Made by a program: the position numbers and the translations under genes. Shown piece after piece: positions 50,538 through 59,351 of a stretch of DNA of 64,000 nt; the first letter of the stretch is position 1, and each line of letters starts with the position of its first letter. This stretch comes from Streptomyces sp. I05A-00742 (GTDB taxonomy: Bacteria; Actinomycetota; Actinomycetes; Streptomycetales; Streptomycetaceae), in NCBI RefSeq assembly GCF_013055795.1, contig NZ_JABETO010000030.1, positions 6,340 through 70,339 on the forward strand. The letters run 5' to 3'. The notes under the pieces were generated by a model. That model was not told where the DNA came from. It worked only from the letters and a program-made list of their open reading frames with translations, and ran no database searches.

Positions 50538-53201
50538 CTAGAGAATGCGCAGTTCCCTGCCCCGCTCGACGGCGTCGCGGCGCCTGGAGACGCACAGTTT
50601 GCGGTAGACGCTGCGCAGGTGGGTCTTCACGGTGTTGACGGAGAGGCCGAGTTCCGCGGCGATCTCGTCGGCGGACATCATTCTCTGCACGCATACGAGC
50701 ACTTCTCGTTCACGGCCGCTGAGGGGCTGGACCGGGACGGGAGGTCCCGCGTTCTCGCCGGGGGCGAGCCAGGCGTCCCGCGACCGTGTGGGAGCTGTGC
50801 CGTCGGCGCTGTCCATCAGGTGGTGCAGCCAGGGGCCCGCTTCGAGGAAGGGCCGGCGCAGCCGTTCGGGACGGGCGGTGTTCAGGGCCTGGCCGACGAG
50901 GTACCGGGCGGTTGGCCGGTCGTCGGCCAGTAGGGCGAGGTGGGCGCGTGCCAACTGGACGGTCACGCGATCCGGCAGCGTCAGGCGGGGGGAGCGGTCG
51001 ACGCGGGCCAGGAGCCGTGCGGCGCGGGCGGAGCGTCCGGCGGCGAGGTGTGCGCGGGCCAGGGCGACGAGGGGTGCCGGTCCGTCGGCGCGGATGTCGT
51101 GCACTGACGCGACGGCGGCCTCGTGGTCCCCTCGGGCCAGGGCCACGGCCGAGCGCGTGAGGGCGAGCCGACCGGCGGGCCACTGCCCGTGAACCGCCGC
51201 CGGGTGGCGGGGGAGGGCGGCGAGGGCCGCCTCCGAGTGTCCCCGTGACAGTTCCAGGCGGGACCGCAGCACGGCCGCCTCGGTGGCCGGAACGGGGTCG
51301 CCGGGCAGGTCGGCGCAGGCGAGGGCCTGTTCGAGCCGACGGCGGGCGACGTCCGCGTCGTCCCGTTCGAGGGACACGACGGCCAGCGCGAGGTAGGCCG
51401 AGCAGGACCGGTGGTCCGGGGCGGCCGCCTGCCGGTCGGTGATGACGAGTGAGCGCAGCGCGTGGTCCTCCGCCGAGGTCAGGGCGCCCTGGGCACTCTC
51501 GGCCAGCGCGAGGAGACCGAGGGACCTGTGGCGCAGCGGCCGGGTCGCCTCGGTCGTGCAGGCGGCTGCGGACGCGGCACAGAGGCGCCGGGCGTCGTCG
51601 AGGCGGCCGGATCCCATGAGGGCGCGGGCGAGACCGTGCAGCCGCAGTGCCTCGATCTCCGGGTGTTCCCGGGCTCGTTCGACCGGAAGTGCCTCCATAA
51701 GGTCCGAGACGGCACGTGCCGTCTCCTCCGGCCCTTGCTCGTCCGGGTGCGGTCCGCACAGGAGGCGCAGCAGAACGTGGGTGAGTCCGACCTCCGGGGC
51801 CGGGACCCCGCCGCCGCGGCGCAGGTGCCGTTCGGCCGCGGCGAGGTGTTCGCGGCAGCCGGCGCCGTCGTGCCGCGCCAGTCGGCAGGCGGCTGCCATC
51901 AGGGCCGGCGCGGCACCCGGCACGGAGGACGGCATACGGCCGAAGACCCGCTCCACACGTTCGGCTTCGGCGGTGGCGAGCAGGGGGCCGACGAGCAGAT
52001 GACGAACGGCCTGCGAGGCGCCGTACGCCCAGTCGCCGGCCTCCGCCGCGTGCTCCAGCGCTCCGATGATGTCGCCCGTCCCGGCCAACCCGCGGGCGGC
52101 CCTGGCGTGAAGCCGCGGTACGAGAGCGGGATGCCGGATCCGCAACCGGTCGCGGAGCACGTCGGCGAACAGCGGGTGCACCCTGTACCGGTCCGTGCCG
52201 GGGACGGGATCGACGAAGGCGTTCTCGCGGGCCAGCCGGGCCAGGACCGCCTCGGCGTCCCCGCGCCCGGTCAGGGCGTTCGCCAGATCCGGATGGACGA
52301 GGTCGAGGACGCTGGTGCGCAGCAGCAGTTCCCTGACAGCGGCGGGCCGGACGTCGAGCACTTCCGCGAGCAGGTAGTCCGAGACGGCCTGCCCGGCGAG
52401 GGTGTCCGGGCGGGCGGGGCCGGCCGGACCGCCGGTCCTGCGCTCGGCCAGGGCACACAGCCGCAGACCCGCGGCCCACCCTTCGGCGCGCTCCGTGAAG
52501 GCCCGGACGGTGTCGTCCTCGGGGCGCAGACCGTGCTCGCGCAGCAGTACCGCCGCCTCGTGCGACGTGAAGGCCAGGTCGGCCCCGCGGATCTCCGCGA
52601 TCCGGTCCTCGGTCCGGTACCGGTGGAGCGGCAGCAGCGGGTCGGTGCGGCCGGTCACGACCAGGCGCAACCGCGGGCCGGCGTGGTCCAGGAGGAATTC
52701 CAGCCCGGCGGGCACGCGTCGGCCCGTCACCCGCTCGAAACCGTCCAGTACGAGGACGACGGGCCCGGGCAGGCGCTCCGTCGCGGCGGCGAGCCGGGTC
52801 AGCAGGGAGGTGCCGACGCCGCCGGGGGAGGCGGGCGCCGGGATCCCGTCGGAGTCGGGCAGCCGGGGCAGGGCGCGCCGCAGGGCTTCCAGGACGTAGC
52901 TCCAGAAGACGCCCGGCGCGCTGTCCCGCGCGTCGAGGGTCAGCCAGGCGACCGGCCCGGGGGGCCCGCCGGTCCGCGCCCACGCGGCGGCCAGTGTGCT
53001 CTTGCCCGCGCCGGCCGGCCCCGTGACCAGGGTCAGTGGCCCGGCCGTGCCCGCATCGAGCCGGTCGAACAGCCGGTGCCTGGGAACGTGGGTCCGCGGG
53101 GAAGGGGGCACCGACAGCTTGGCGCCGAGCAGCGGGTCGCCGGACCAGGCCAGCGTGGCGCACCGGCCGGCCTCCGGTAGCGCGTGTCCGGTCGAAGGCA
53201 T
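50538..53201 (-). CDS. LuxR-family large ATP-binding (LAL/MalT-like) regulator
   Basis: About 887 residues. N-terminal STAND-type ATPase with Walker A TGPAGAGKST near 60 and VVLVLDGFERVTGR as Walker B near 150; a long TPR-like helical middle; C-terminal LuxR helix-turn-helix (LSGREREVLVCVQRMM, then LGLSVNTVKTHLRSVYRKL). ATG 53201 (MPSTGHALPE) chosen; the extension to 53321 is arginine-rich and unlikely. Ligand unknown. Divergent from the MFS gene at 53452, its probable target. Confidence 0.85.
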   Translation of the reverse strand: MPSTGHALPEAGRCATLAWSGDPLLGAKLSVPPSPRTHVPRHRLFDRLDAGTAGPLTLVTGPAGAGKSTLAAAWARTGGPPGPVAWLTLDARDSAPGVFWSYVLEALRRALPRLPDSDGIPAPASPGGVGTSLLTRLAAATERLPGPVVLVLDGFERVTGRRVPAGLEFLLDHAGPRLRLVVTGRTDPLLPLHRYRTEDRIAEIRGADLAFTSHEAAVLLREHGLRPEDDTVRAFTERAEGWAAGLRLCALAERRTGGPAGPARPDTLAGQAVSDYLLAEVLDVRPAAVRELLLRTSVLDLVHPDLANALTGRGDAEAVLARLARENAFVDPVPGTDRYRVHPLFADVLRDRLRIRHPALVPRLHARAARGLAGTGDIIGALEHAAEAGDWAYGASQAVRHLLVGPLLATAEAERVERVFGRMPSSVPGAAPALMAAACRLARHDGAGCREHLAAAERHLRRGGGVPAPEVGLTHVLLRLLCGPHPDEQGPEETARAVSDLMEALPVERAREHPEIEALRLHGLARALMGSGRLDDARRLCAASAAACTTEATRPLRHRSLGLLALAESAQGALTSAEDHALRSLVITDRQAAAPDHRSCSAYLALAVVSLERDDADVARRRLEQALACADLPGDPVPATEAAVLRSRLELSRGHSEAALAALPRHPAAVHGQWPAGRLALTRSAVALARGDHEAAVASVHDIRADGPAPLVALARAHLAAGRSARAARLLARVDRSPRLTLPDRVTVQLARAHLALLADDRPTARYLVGQALNTARPERLRRPFLEAGPWLHHLMDSADGTAPTRSRDAWLAPGENAGPPVPVQPLSGREREVLVCVQRMMSADEIAAELGLSVNTVKTHLRSVYRKLCVSRRRDAVERGRELRIL

Positions 53202-53451
53202 CCGATCACCACCGTCTGCGGGCGCCTGCGGCCCCGGCTCTCCGCACACGCGCCGTGCCCGGCCGGGCCGCCTCCGCGAACCCCTCCGTCCATCCTCACC
53301 ACCCCCGGCCCTTGATCGCACCTCCGCTTCCTGGGCCGGACGGGCGATGCGCCCCTGCTCAAGGCGACGGTCGGCCGCCGTGCGGTCCTAGGGTGCGGGT
53401 CAGGAGCCGCTCGCCCCCCGGGCGTTCCGGAACGCGGAGAGGGTGCAGGCA

Positions 53452-55038
53452 GTGACACGATGGCGGGCTCTTGCCGTGCTCGGGACGGCCCAGTTCCTGA
53501 TGGTGCTGGACACGTCGGTGATGAATGTGTCGATCAGCAAGCTGGTCGAGGACTTCGACACCGAGGTCACGGCGATCCAGGGCGTCATCACGCTCTACAC
53601 CCTCGTCATGGCCGCCTTCATGATCACCGGTGGGAAGCTCGGCGACGCGTTCGGACGCCGCCGGACGTTCGCCGTCGGGCTGGTCGTCTACGGAGCCGGG
53701 TCCGCCGTCACCGCGCTGGCGCCGTCGCTGTGGGTGCTGGCGACGGGCTGGTCGGTGGTCGAGGGGCTGGGCGCCACGCTCGTTCTCCCGGCGCTCGCGG
53801 CGCTCGTCGCCGGCGCGTACCGCGGCCGGGACAGGTCGGTCGCCTACGGGGTCATCGGAGGGCTGGCCGGCGCCGGCATCGCCGTCGGGCCGCTGCTCGG
53901 CGGCTGGGTGACGACGTACCTGACCTGGCGGTTGGTGTTCGCCGGCGAGGTCGTCCTGGTCATCGCCATGCTGTGTGTCATCCGGTGGATCCCCGACGCC
54001 CCGCCGGGGCCGCGGACCAGGCTCGACAGCGGAGGTGTCGTACTGTCCGCGGCCGGGCTCGCCCTCGTCGTGCTGGGAGTTCTGCAGAGCAGCTCCTGGG
54101 GGTGGCTGAAACCCCGCAACCCCCCGTTCACGGTCCTCGGCTTCTCCCCGACACTGTTCGTGCTCGCCGCCGGGGCCGTTGTGCTGTGGCTGTTCTGTGC
54201 CTGGGAGCGACGACAGCAGGAACGGGACAGGAAACCGCTGGTGCGCCTCTCCTTGTTCGGCGTCCCGCCGCTGCGCTCCGGACTGACCATGCTGCTGTGC
54301 CAGAACCTCGTGCTGCTCGGCCTGTTCTTCGTCATCCCGCTCTATCTCCAGGTCGTCCAGGGCCTTGACGCCTTCCAGACCGGACTCCGCCTGCTGCCCG
54401 TGTCGGTGACCATGCTGCTGTCCGCCATGGCCGGCCCCCTCCTCGGGCGCGTCGCGGCACCCCGCACCGTGGTGCGGTGCGGGCTGCTGGTGCTCCTGGT
54501 GGCGGCCGTGTGGCTGCTGGGCACGATCGAGCCCCGGATCGACAATCTCTCGTTCGGCCTGGCGATGGCCCTGCTCGGTCTGGGCATGGGGCTGCTCGCC
54601 TCCCAGCTGGGAAACGTCGTGCAGTCCAGCGTCGGTGAGGACGAACGTAGCGAGGCCGGCGGCCTGCAGTACACCGCGCAGAACCTCGGCTCGTCCCTGG
54701 GCACCGCGCTGATCGGGTCCCTGCTGGTCGGCGCGCTGGTCCACGCCTTCACGTCGCAGATCGACAGCAATCCGAAGATCTCGGAGGCGGCGCGCCACCA
54801 GGCCGGCATCGCCATGGAAGCAGGGGTCAGCTTCGTGAGCACCGATCAGGTGCGTGCTGCCGCCGAGCGCGCCTCACTCCCGCCGTCCGAGGCCGACGCG
54901 CTCGTCGATTCCTACTCCACGGCCCAGCTCGACAGCCTCAAGGCCGCCGTCCTGGCCGCCGCGGCCATCACCCTCGGCGCCTTCCCGTTCACCCGGCATC
55001 TGCCGGCCGGGCGGCCGGCCTCGGGGGCCCGCCGGTGA
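53452..55038 (+). CDS. MFS drug:H+ antiporter, DHA2 (14-helix) family
   Basis: 528 residues; first helix FLMVLDTSVMNVSISKL with the DHA2 motif, loop motif GGKLGDAFGRRRTFAVG, and motif C-like GLAGAGIAVGPLLGGWV. GTG 53452 is set 8 bases after GGAGAGGG. It exports toxic or self-made compounds. Overlaps the K+ channel gene by 4 bases. Confidence 0.87.
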   Translation: MTRWRALAVLGTAQFLMVLDTSVMNVSISKLVEDFDTEVTAIQGVITLYTLVMAAFMITGGKLGDAFGRRRTFAVGLVVYGAGSAVTALAPSLWVLATGWSVVEGLGATLVLPALAALVAGAYRGRDRSVAYGVIGGLAGAGIAVGPLLGGWVTTYLTWRLVFAGEVVLVIAMLCVIRWIPDAPPGPRTRLDSGGVVLSAAGLALVVLGVLQSSSWGWLKPRNPPFTVLGFSPTLFVLAAGAVVLWLFCAWERRQQERDRKPLVRLSLFGVPPLRSGLTMLLCQNLVLLGLFFVIPLYLQVVQGLDAFQTGLRLLPVSVTMLLSAMAGPLLGRVAAPRTVVRCGLLVLLVAAVWLLGTIEPRIDNLSFGLAMALLGLGMGLLASQLGNVVQSSVGEDERSEAGGLQYTAQNLGSSLGTALIGSLLVGALVHAFTSQIDSNPKISEAARHQAGIAMEAGVSFVSTDQVRAAAERASLPPSEADALVDSYSTAQLDSLKAAVLAAAAITLGAFPFTRHLPAGRPASGARR

Positions 55039-55571
55039 GCGTGATGCTGCGGCCCCTCGGCACCGCGACCGGTCTCGTCCTCGCGTACTACCTCCTCCCC
55101 CTGGACAGGAGGTTCGACGGAGCCGCCGCCCTGGGCCTCGTCCTCGGACTGGCCGCCCTGGTAGCCCTTTTCACCTGGCAGATCCGCTCGATCCTGCGCT
55201 CTTCCCGGCCCCGGCTCCGGGCCGTCGAGGCGCTGGCCACCACGGTGCCGCTGTTCCTGCTGCTCTTCGCGGCCACGTACTACCTCCTGGAACAGGCCGG
55301 GCCCGGCAGCTTCGCCGAGCGGCTCAGCCGGACCGACGCGCTGTACTTCGCGCTCACGGTGTTCAGCACCGTCGGCTTCGGTGACATCACCCCCCGCACG
55401 GAGCCGGCACGGATCGTCACCATGGTGCAAATGGTGGGCGACATCCTGCTCCTGGCCGTCGCCGCCCATGTCGTCGTGGGCGCGGTCCAGTCCGCCCTCT
55501 CCCGCACACCGGCCGGCGAGGCACCGGCCGCTCCCGGACGGCCCCCGGGCGCCGGCCGGGGCGACGGCTGA
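55035..55571 (+). CDS. Two-transmembrane potassium channel
   Basis: 178 residues. A pore loop with the K+ selectivity filter TVGFGD (FSTVGFGDITPRTEPAR near 113-128) lies between two core helices, preceded by two further hydrophobic segments and lacking a cytosolic RCK domain. GTG start overlapping the MFS stop, so translation is coupled to a drug exporter, an unusual pairing. Confidence 0.87.
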   Translation: MSVMLRPLGTATGLVLAYYLLPLDRRFDGAAALGLVLGLAALVALFTWQIRSILRSSRPRLRAVEALATTVPLFLLLFAATYYLLEQAGPGSFAERLSRTDALYFALTVFSTVGFGDITPRTEPARIVTMVQMVGDILLLAVAAHVVVGAVQSALSRTPAGEAPAAPGRPPGAGRGDG

Positions 55572-55603
55572 CCCGCGACCGGAGGCAAGCCCGGAGAAGC
55601 CGC

Positions 55604-55630
55604 CGGCCTCACCCGGAACGGGTGAGGCCG
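55604..55630. terminator. Strong hairpin terminator after the K+ channel gene
   Basis: CGGCCTCACCCG, GAA, CGGGTGAGGCCG: a perfect 12-bp GC-rich stem with a 3-base loop, 33 bases after the stop. It closes the MFS-channel operon. Confidence 0.8.
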
Positions 55631-55744
55631 CACCGGGCGTGCCGGGCCCACAGTGGGACTGTGGCCGGGGAGAACGCTCCTCTCACGCCGCAGTCGCGGC
55701 GTTCGGGCCGTGAACAGGACGGCGACGGAGGAAGCGGAGGCCGG

Positions 55745-56701
55745 ATGGACGGCAGCCGAGGTACCGGAGTCCGACCCGAGGAGTCGGTGACGGTGACGGC
55801 CCAGGCGCTGTTGCCGATGATCTGGGCCGATCCGCAGCACATGCCCGAGCAGCTGGCGTTCTTCGCGGTGCGGCGGTTCGGCCCCCGCGCCGCCGCTTCC
55901 GTGGAACGCCGGAGACGGCGCGGGCCCCTGGCGGGGGACGACGAGCTCCGCCGGGAGGCCATCGCCCACGGAACGCGTATGACGATCGTCGACGGAGCCG
56001 CGCTGGGCGGGCCGTTCGCGCTCCTCATGCCCGTGAGCTTTGTGGCGGCCCTGCTCTCCCAGGCCCGGATGGTGCTCGAACTGGCCGCGCTCGCCGGGCG
56101 GGACCCCCGGAGCGAACGGCGCGTGGCCGACCTGCTGGTCCTTCAGGACGTGTACCCGTCGGTCGAGGAGGCGTCCGAGGCCCTGCGGACGGTGGAGCGC
56201 CACCCGCCGGGGGGCCGGGGCCGGATCCCGCGGCGGACGCGGTGGTCGCTGGTCGTCAGGATGGCCGGGCTGCTCGGCATCGTGGGCGGCGGCGAGAAGC
56301 AGGGCAGGCTGCGGCGGGTGGTGTCGACGGCACTGATCGTGGCCCTGTTCGCGGTGGGCATGGTGCTGCCGCTGATCTGGGTGCCCGCGCTCGCGGCGAT
56401 CTACCGGCAGAACACCTTGCGGCTCGGGGCGAAGGCCGTGCGGTACTACTCCCGGGGTGCCGTGGGACACCGAGTCGGGCAGCGACGACGCCTCGCCCAC
56501 ATGCCCACCGCGGCGGGGCTCGCGATCGTCCTGCGGGTCCTCGCGCTCGCCGTGGTGCCCTTGGCGGCGGCCGCGGTGGTCGCCATGGCCGATGTCCGGG
56601 TCGCCGGTGGGTTCTGGGGCACCTGTCTGCTCGTTCTCGTGACGGTGTCCCTTGTCGCGGCGGGCCTCTGGTTCCTCCGGTGCCGGCTCCGCCGACGATG
56701 A
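55745..56701 (+). CDS. Hypothetical membrane protein, 318 aa
   Basis: ATG 55745 is preceded by GGAGG-rich sequence. The N-terminal half includes a hydrophobic hairpin-like segment (GGPFALLMPVSFVAALLSQARMVLE near 80-105) and a helical region (RRVADLLVLQDVYPSVEEASEAL). Three C-terminal membrane helices follow (ALIVALFAVGMVLPLIWVPALAA near 200; VLALAVVPLAAAAVVAMA; a terminal helix). Reminiscent of EcsC-type membrane-associated proteins but not confidently assigned. Confidence 0.65.
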   Translation: MDGSRGTGVRPEESVTVTAQALLPMIWADPQHMPEQLAFFAVRRFGPRAAASVERRRRRGPLAGDDELRREAIAHGTRMTIVDGAALGGPFALLMPVSFVAALLSQARMVLELAALAGRDPRSERRVADLLVLQDVYPSVEEASEALRTVERHPPGGRGRIPRRTRWSLVVRMAGLLGIVGGGEKQGRLRRVVSTALIVALFAVGMVLPLIWVPALAAIYRQNTLRLGAKAVRYYSRGAVGHRVGQRRRLAHMPTAAGLAIVLRVLALAVVPLAAAAVVAMADVRVAGGFWGTCLLVLVTVSLVAAGLWFLRCRLRRR

Positions 56702-56766
56702 GGAGGAGTGCCCGGCCCGGACCGGGCCCGGAGCCCGGTCCGGGGCCGTGGCCGCTCCACGCGTCT

Positions 56767-58197
56767 CTAGGCGTCGCGTTTGTCGCCGGGCAGCAGGAAG
56801 GCGAGCGCGATGGGCAGGGCGGTGAAGCCGATGGTCCACCAGAACGCGGTCCCGAACGCGTCGGCCAGGCCGGCGGCGGTGGGCGGGGCGGACGCACTGG
56901 CGCGAGCCAGGATGACAGCGATCACCGTCGTGCCGAAGGGTGCGCCGATGCGCTGGACGATGTTGAACGCCGTTGTACCGCGGGCGATCTGGCCGGCGGG
57001 CAGCCCGCGTACGGCGACCGCGGCGATGGTCGGGGTACTGGCGCCGATACCCAGGCCGCGCACGGCCAATGCGGCGAGGAGCAGCCACGTCATGTCCCGG
57101 GTGCCGGCGAACGCGAACGGCAGGGTGCCCAGCGCCATCAGCGCGAACCCGGCGATGATGCGGGTGCGGCCGGAGACCCCGGCCAGCGGTTTCCTGCCAA
57201 AGATGATCACAGTGGCGGCGCCCACGCCCTGGGGCACCAGGAACAGGCCCGCCTGCACGATGGAGGAGCCGTGGACGGTCTGGAAGTACATCGGCAGCAG
57301 CAACAGTCCGGCGAACATGGTGAACCCCGACAGGACGGTCAGAGCACTGGCGACGCTGAACCCGCGGTCGGTGAAGAGCCGTACATCGATCAGCGCCTTG
57401 GTCCCGTCGCGCAGTGACCAGCCGGTGAAGGCGGCCAGCAGGGCGGCCCCCGCGGTCAGCGGGATCCACACGTCGGCGGCCGACAGGCCGTTGGCGGGGC
57501 TGAGGTTGCCGAGCGCGTAGGTCAGCGCGACCAGCGAGGGCGTGAGCAGCGCCAGTCCGACGCCGTCCAGCGCCCGCTTGTGCTCGGGCCTGTCCCGGCG
57601 CGGCAGGAAGACCGCCGCCAGGACGAGACCGACGACGCAGAACGGGATGTTCACCAGGAACACCCATCGCCAGTTCGCGCCCTGCACCAGGGCCCCGCCG
57701 ACGACCGGCCCCAGGACCGGGCCGACCTGCACCAGCAGCGAGAAGCTGCCCATGGCCGTCATGAGGCGGGCCTTGCCCGCGGCCTGGGTGAGCAGTGTCA
57801 TCAGGACCGGCAGGATCAGGCCCGCCCCCAGTCCCTGCACGATCCGGAAGACGATCAGCGAGTCCAGGTTCCAGGCCAGCCCGCACACGATCGACCCGGC
57901 CAGGAACGTGGTCAGGGAGATCATCCAGGTCGTGCGGCCGCCCAGCCGGTCGATCATCCAGCCCGACAGCGGGACGATCGCCGCCATGGCCAGCAGGAAC
58001 CCGGTGATCACCCACTGGGTGCGGGGCAGGCTCGCCCCGAACTCCCTCGCCAGGTGATCGACGGCCACGTTCACGACCGTGGAGTCCAGGATGCTGGCGA
58101 TCGCGCCGACGCCCAGGGTGAGGATCGTGAGGTTGAGCCCCCGGGCGTTGGGCTGTGGCGGTGCGCCGGTCGCGGGCGACGGTTTCGTCAATTCCAT
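56767..58197 (-). CDS. MFS multidrug exporter, DHA2 (EmrB/QacA) family
   Basis: 476 residues, about 14 helices: ILDSTVVNVAVDHLAREFG as helix 1, SGWMIDRLGGRTTWM loop, GSFSLLVQVGPVLGPVVGGAL motif C. ATG 58197 (MELTKPSPA) was chosen because the longer frame reads through the intergenic operator. Divergent from a TetR gene. Confidence 0.87.
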   Translation of the reverse strand: MELTKPSPATGAPPQPNARGLNLTILTLGVGAIASILDSTVVNVAVDHLAREFGASLPRTQWVITGFLLAMAAIVPLSGWMIDRLGGRTTWMISLTTFLAGSIVCGLAWNLDSLIVFRIVQGLGAGLILPVLMTLLTQAAGKARLMTAMGSFSLLVQVGPVLGPVVGGALVQGANWRWVFLVNIPFCVVGLVLAAVFLPRRDRPEHKRALDGVGLALLTPSLVALTYALGNLSPANGLSAADVWIPLTAGAALLAAFTGWSLRDGTKALIDVRLFTDRGFSVASALTVLSGFTMFAGLLLLPMYFQTVHGSSIVQAGLFLVPQGVGAATVIIFGRKPLAGVSGRTRIIAGFALMALGTLPFAFAGTRDMTWLLLAALAVRGLGIGASTPTIAAVAVRGLPAGQIARGTTAFNIVQRIGAPFGTTVIAVILARASASAPPTAAGLADAFGTAFWWTIGFTALPIALAFLLPGDKRDA

Positions 58198-58258
58198 GGG
58201 TGATCCCCCTACTTGGCCGATGGGAACGGTCGGGCACGCGTTCCGGGCGTCCCAAACT

Positions 58259-58294
58259 AATCGGAGCAGCTCCGAGAATGCAACTGCTCCGATT
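58259..58294. promoter_or_regulatory. TetR operator in the MFS/TetR divergent region
   Basis: AATCGGAGCAG, 14 bases, CTGCTCCGATT: perfect 11-base arms. The left arm itself continues into a second short dyad (GGAGCAGCTCC at 58263-58273). Sits between the MFS start and the TetR start. Confidence 0.75.
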
Positions 58295-58329
58295 TTGGAT
58301 CGACTCCGCCCATGGATAGAGTGGCGCCC

Positions 58330-58935
58330 ATGACCGGAACCGGTGGGCGCCGCGAGCGCAAGAAGGCCCAGACGCGCCAGGCCCTGAACGACGCCGCGCT
58401 GCGGCTGTTCAGCGAGAAGGGCTACGACAACGTGGGGGTCCGCGAGGTGGCCCAGGCCGCCGACGTCGCGCTGAGCACGCTGTTCAAGCACTTCCCCACC
58501 AAGGAGGCGCTCGTCTTCGACGAGGACGCCGACATCGAGGCCGGCCTGGTCGCCGCCGTGCGCGACCGTGCCCCCGGCCGATCGGTCCTGCACGCCCTGC
58601 GCGACCACCTGATCGCCACCCGGACGAAGCCGCACGGGGATGACCCGCTGTCCGCGGTCCACGTCACGCTGGTGGAGTCCACTCCCGCACTGCAGGACTA
58701 CGCCCGCCGCATGTGGCTGCGCCACGAGGACGCCCTGACCGCCGTCATCGCCCAGGCCACCGGCCTGGACGCCGACGCCCCGACCGTCACCGGCCTGGCC
58801 CGCTTCGCCATGGAAACACCCGGCCTCGCCCGCACCGCCGACGATCCGCCCGCCGTCATGCGCGCACTGTTCGACCTGCTGGAACACGGCTGGGCCGGCA
58901 CTCCCGCCGCCCGGACACCCGGGCCGCGGTCATAG
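58330..58935 (+). CDS. TetR-family repressor of the adjacent MFS exporter
   Basis: 201 residues: helix-turn-helix NVGVREVAQAADVALSTLFKHFPTKEAL, C-terminal ligand domain. ATG 58330 (MTGTGGRRERKKAQ) preferred; ATG 58312 is possible. Classic divergent repressor-exporter pair with an intervening palindrome. Confidence 0.88.
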   Translation: MTGTGGRRERKKAQTRQALNDAALRLFSEKGYDNVGVREVAQAADVALSTLFKHFPTKEALVFDEDADIEAGLVAAVRDRAPGRSVLHALRDHLIATRTKPHGDDPLSAVHVTLVESTPALQDYARRMWLRHEDALTAVIAQATGLDADAPTVTGLARFAMETPGLARTADDPPAVMRALFDLLEHGWAGTPAARTPGPRS

Positions 58936-59351
58936 CACCGCCGCCCGGGCCCGAACCGGCCCGGCGCGGCGCGGGAGGCCGGACGAGGGCCCCCGGCGAC
59001 CGGGGCCAGGGCGGGCGGGGGCCTTCTCGTCGCCGGTGAAGAGGAACGCGCCGAGTACGAACCGTAGTTCGCCGTCGGTGAGGTGTTGGGTGGCGGCGGC
59101 CAGGTTGTCGCGGACGGTGCGCGGTCCGCTCGGCTCGCGCCGGACCGGTGCCGGCCCGGCGCTCGTCGAGCGGCAGGGTGCCGTGGCCGGAGAACGGGAT
59201 CCGGGCCGTTCGACGCGGCGGCGCCGGCCACGGGACAGGGTGCCGACCCGCCGTCGCTCCGGCCTGATGAGGCGGTGGGTCGCGGACGGTACGGGGACTT
59301 CGCCGGCGGCGTGGAGCCGCTGGCCATTCGCTGAAACGGGCCGCCCGCGCC
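58936..59351. other. No intact gene; short coding-like minus-strand scrap
   Basis: On the minus strand around 59030-59130 one frame reads RTVRDNLAAATQHLTDGELR then FVLGAFLFTGDEKA, which looks like real protein. It has no start codon upstream and runs into a proline-rich tail ending at 58930. Probably the 3' scrap of a lost gene. Confidence 0.4.

Noticed and set aside
50710..53163. 817-codon minus-strand ORF inside the LAL regulator
   Set aside because: Low-complexity alternative frame of the regulator gene, which has Walker and LuxR motifs in the other frame.
55280..58255. 991-codon minus-strand ORF
   Set aside because: Runs across two genes and an operator in a frame without domains; the MFS gene at 56767-58197 and the membrane-protein gene at 55745 are the real coding frames.
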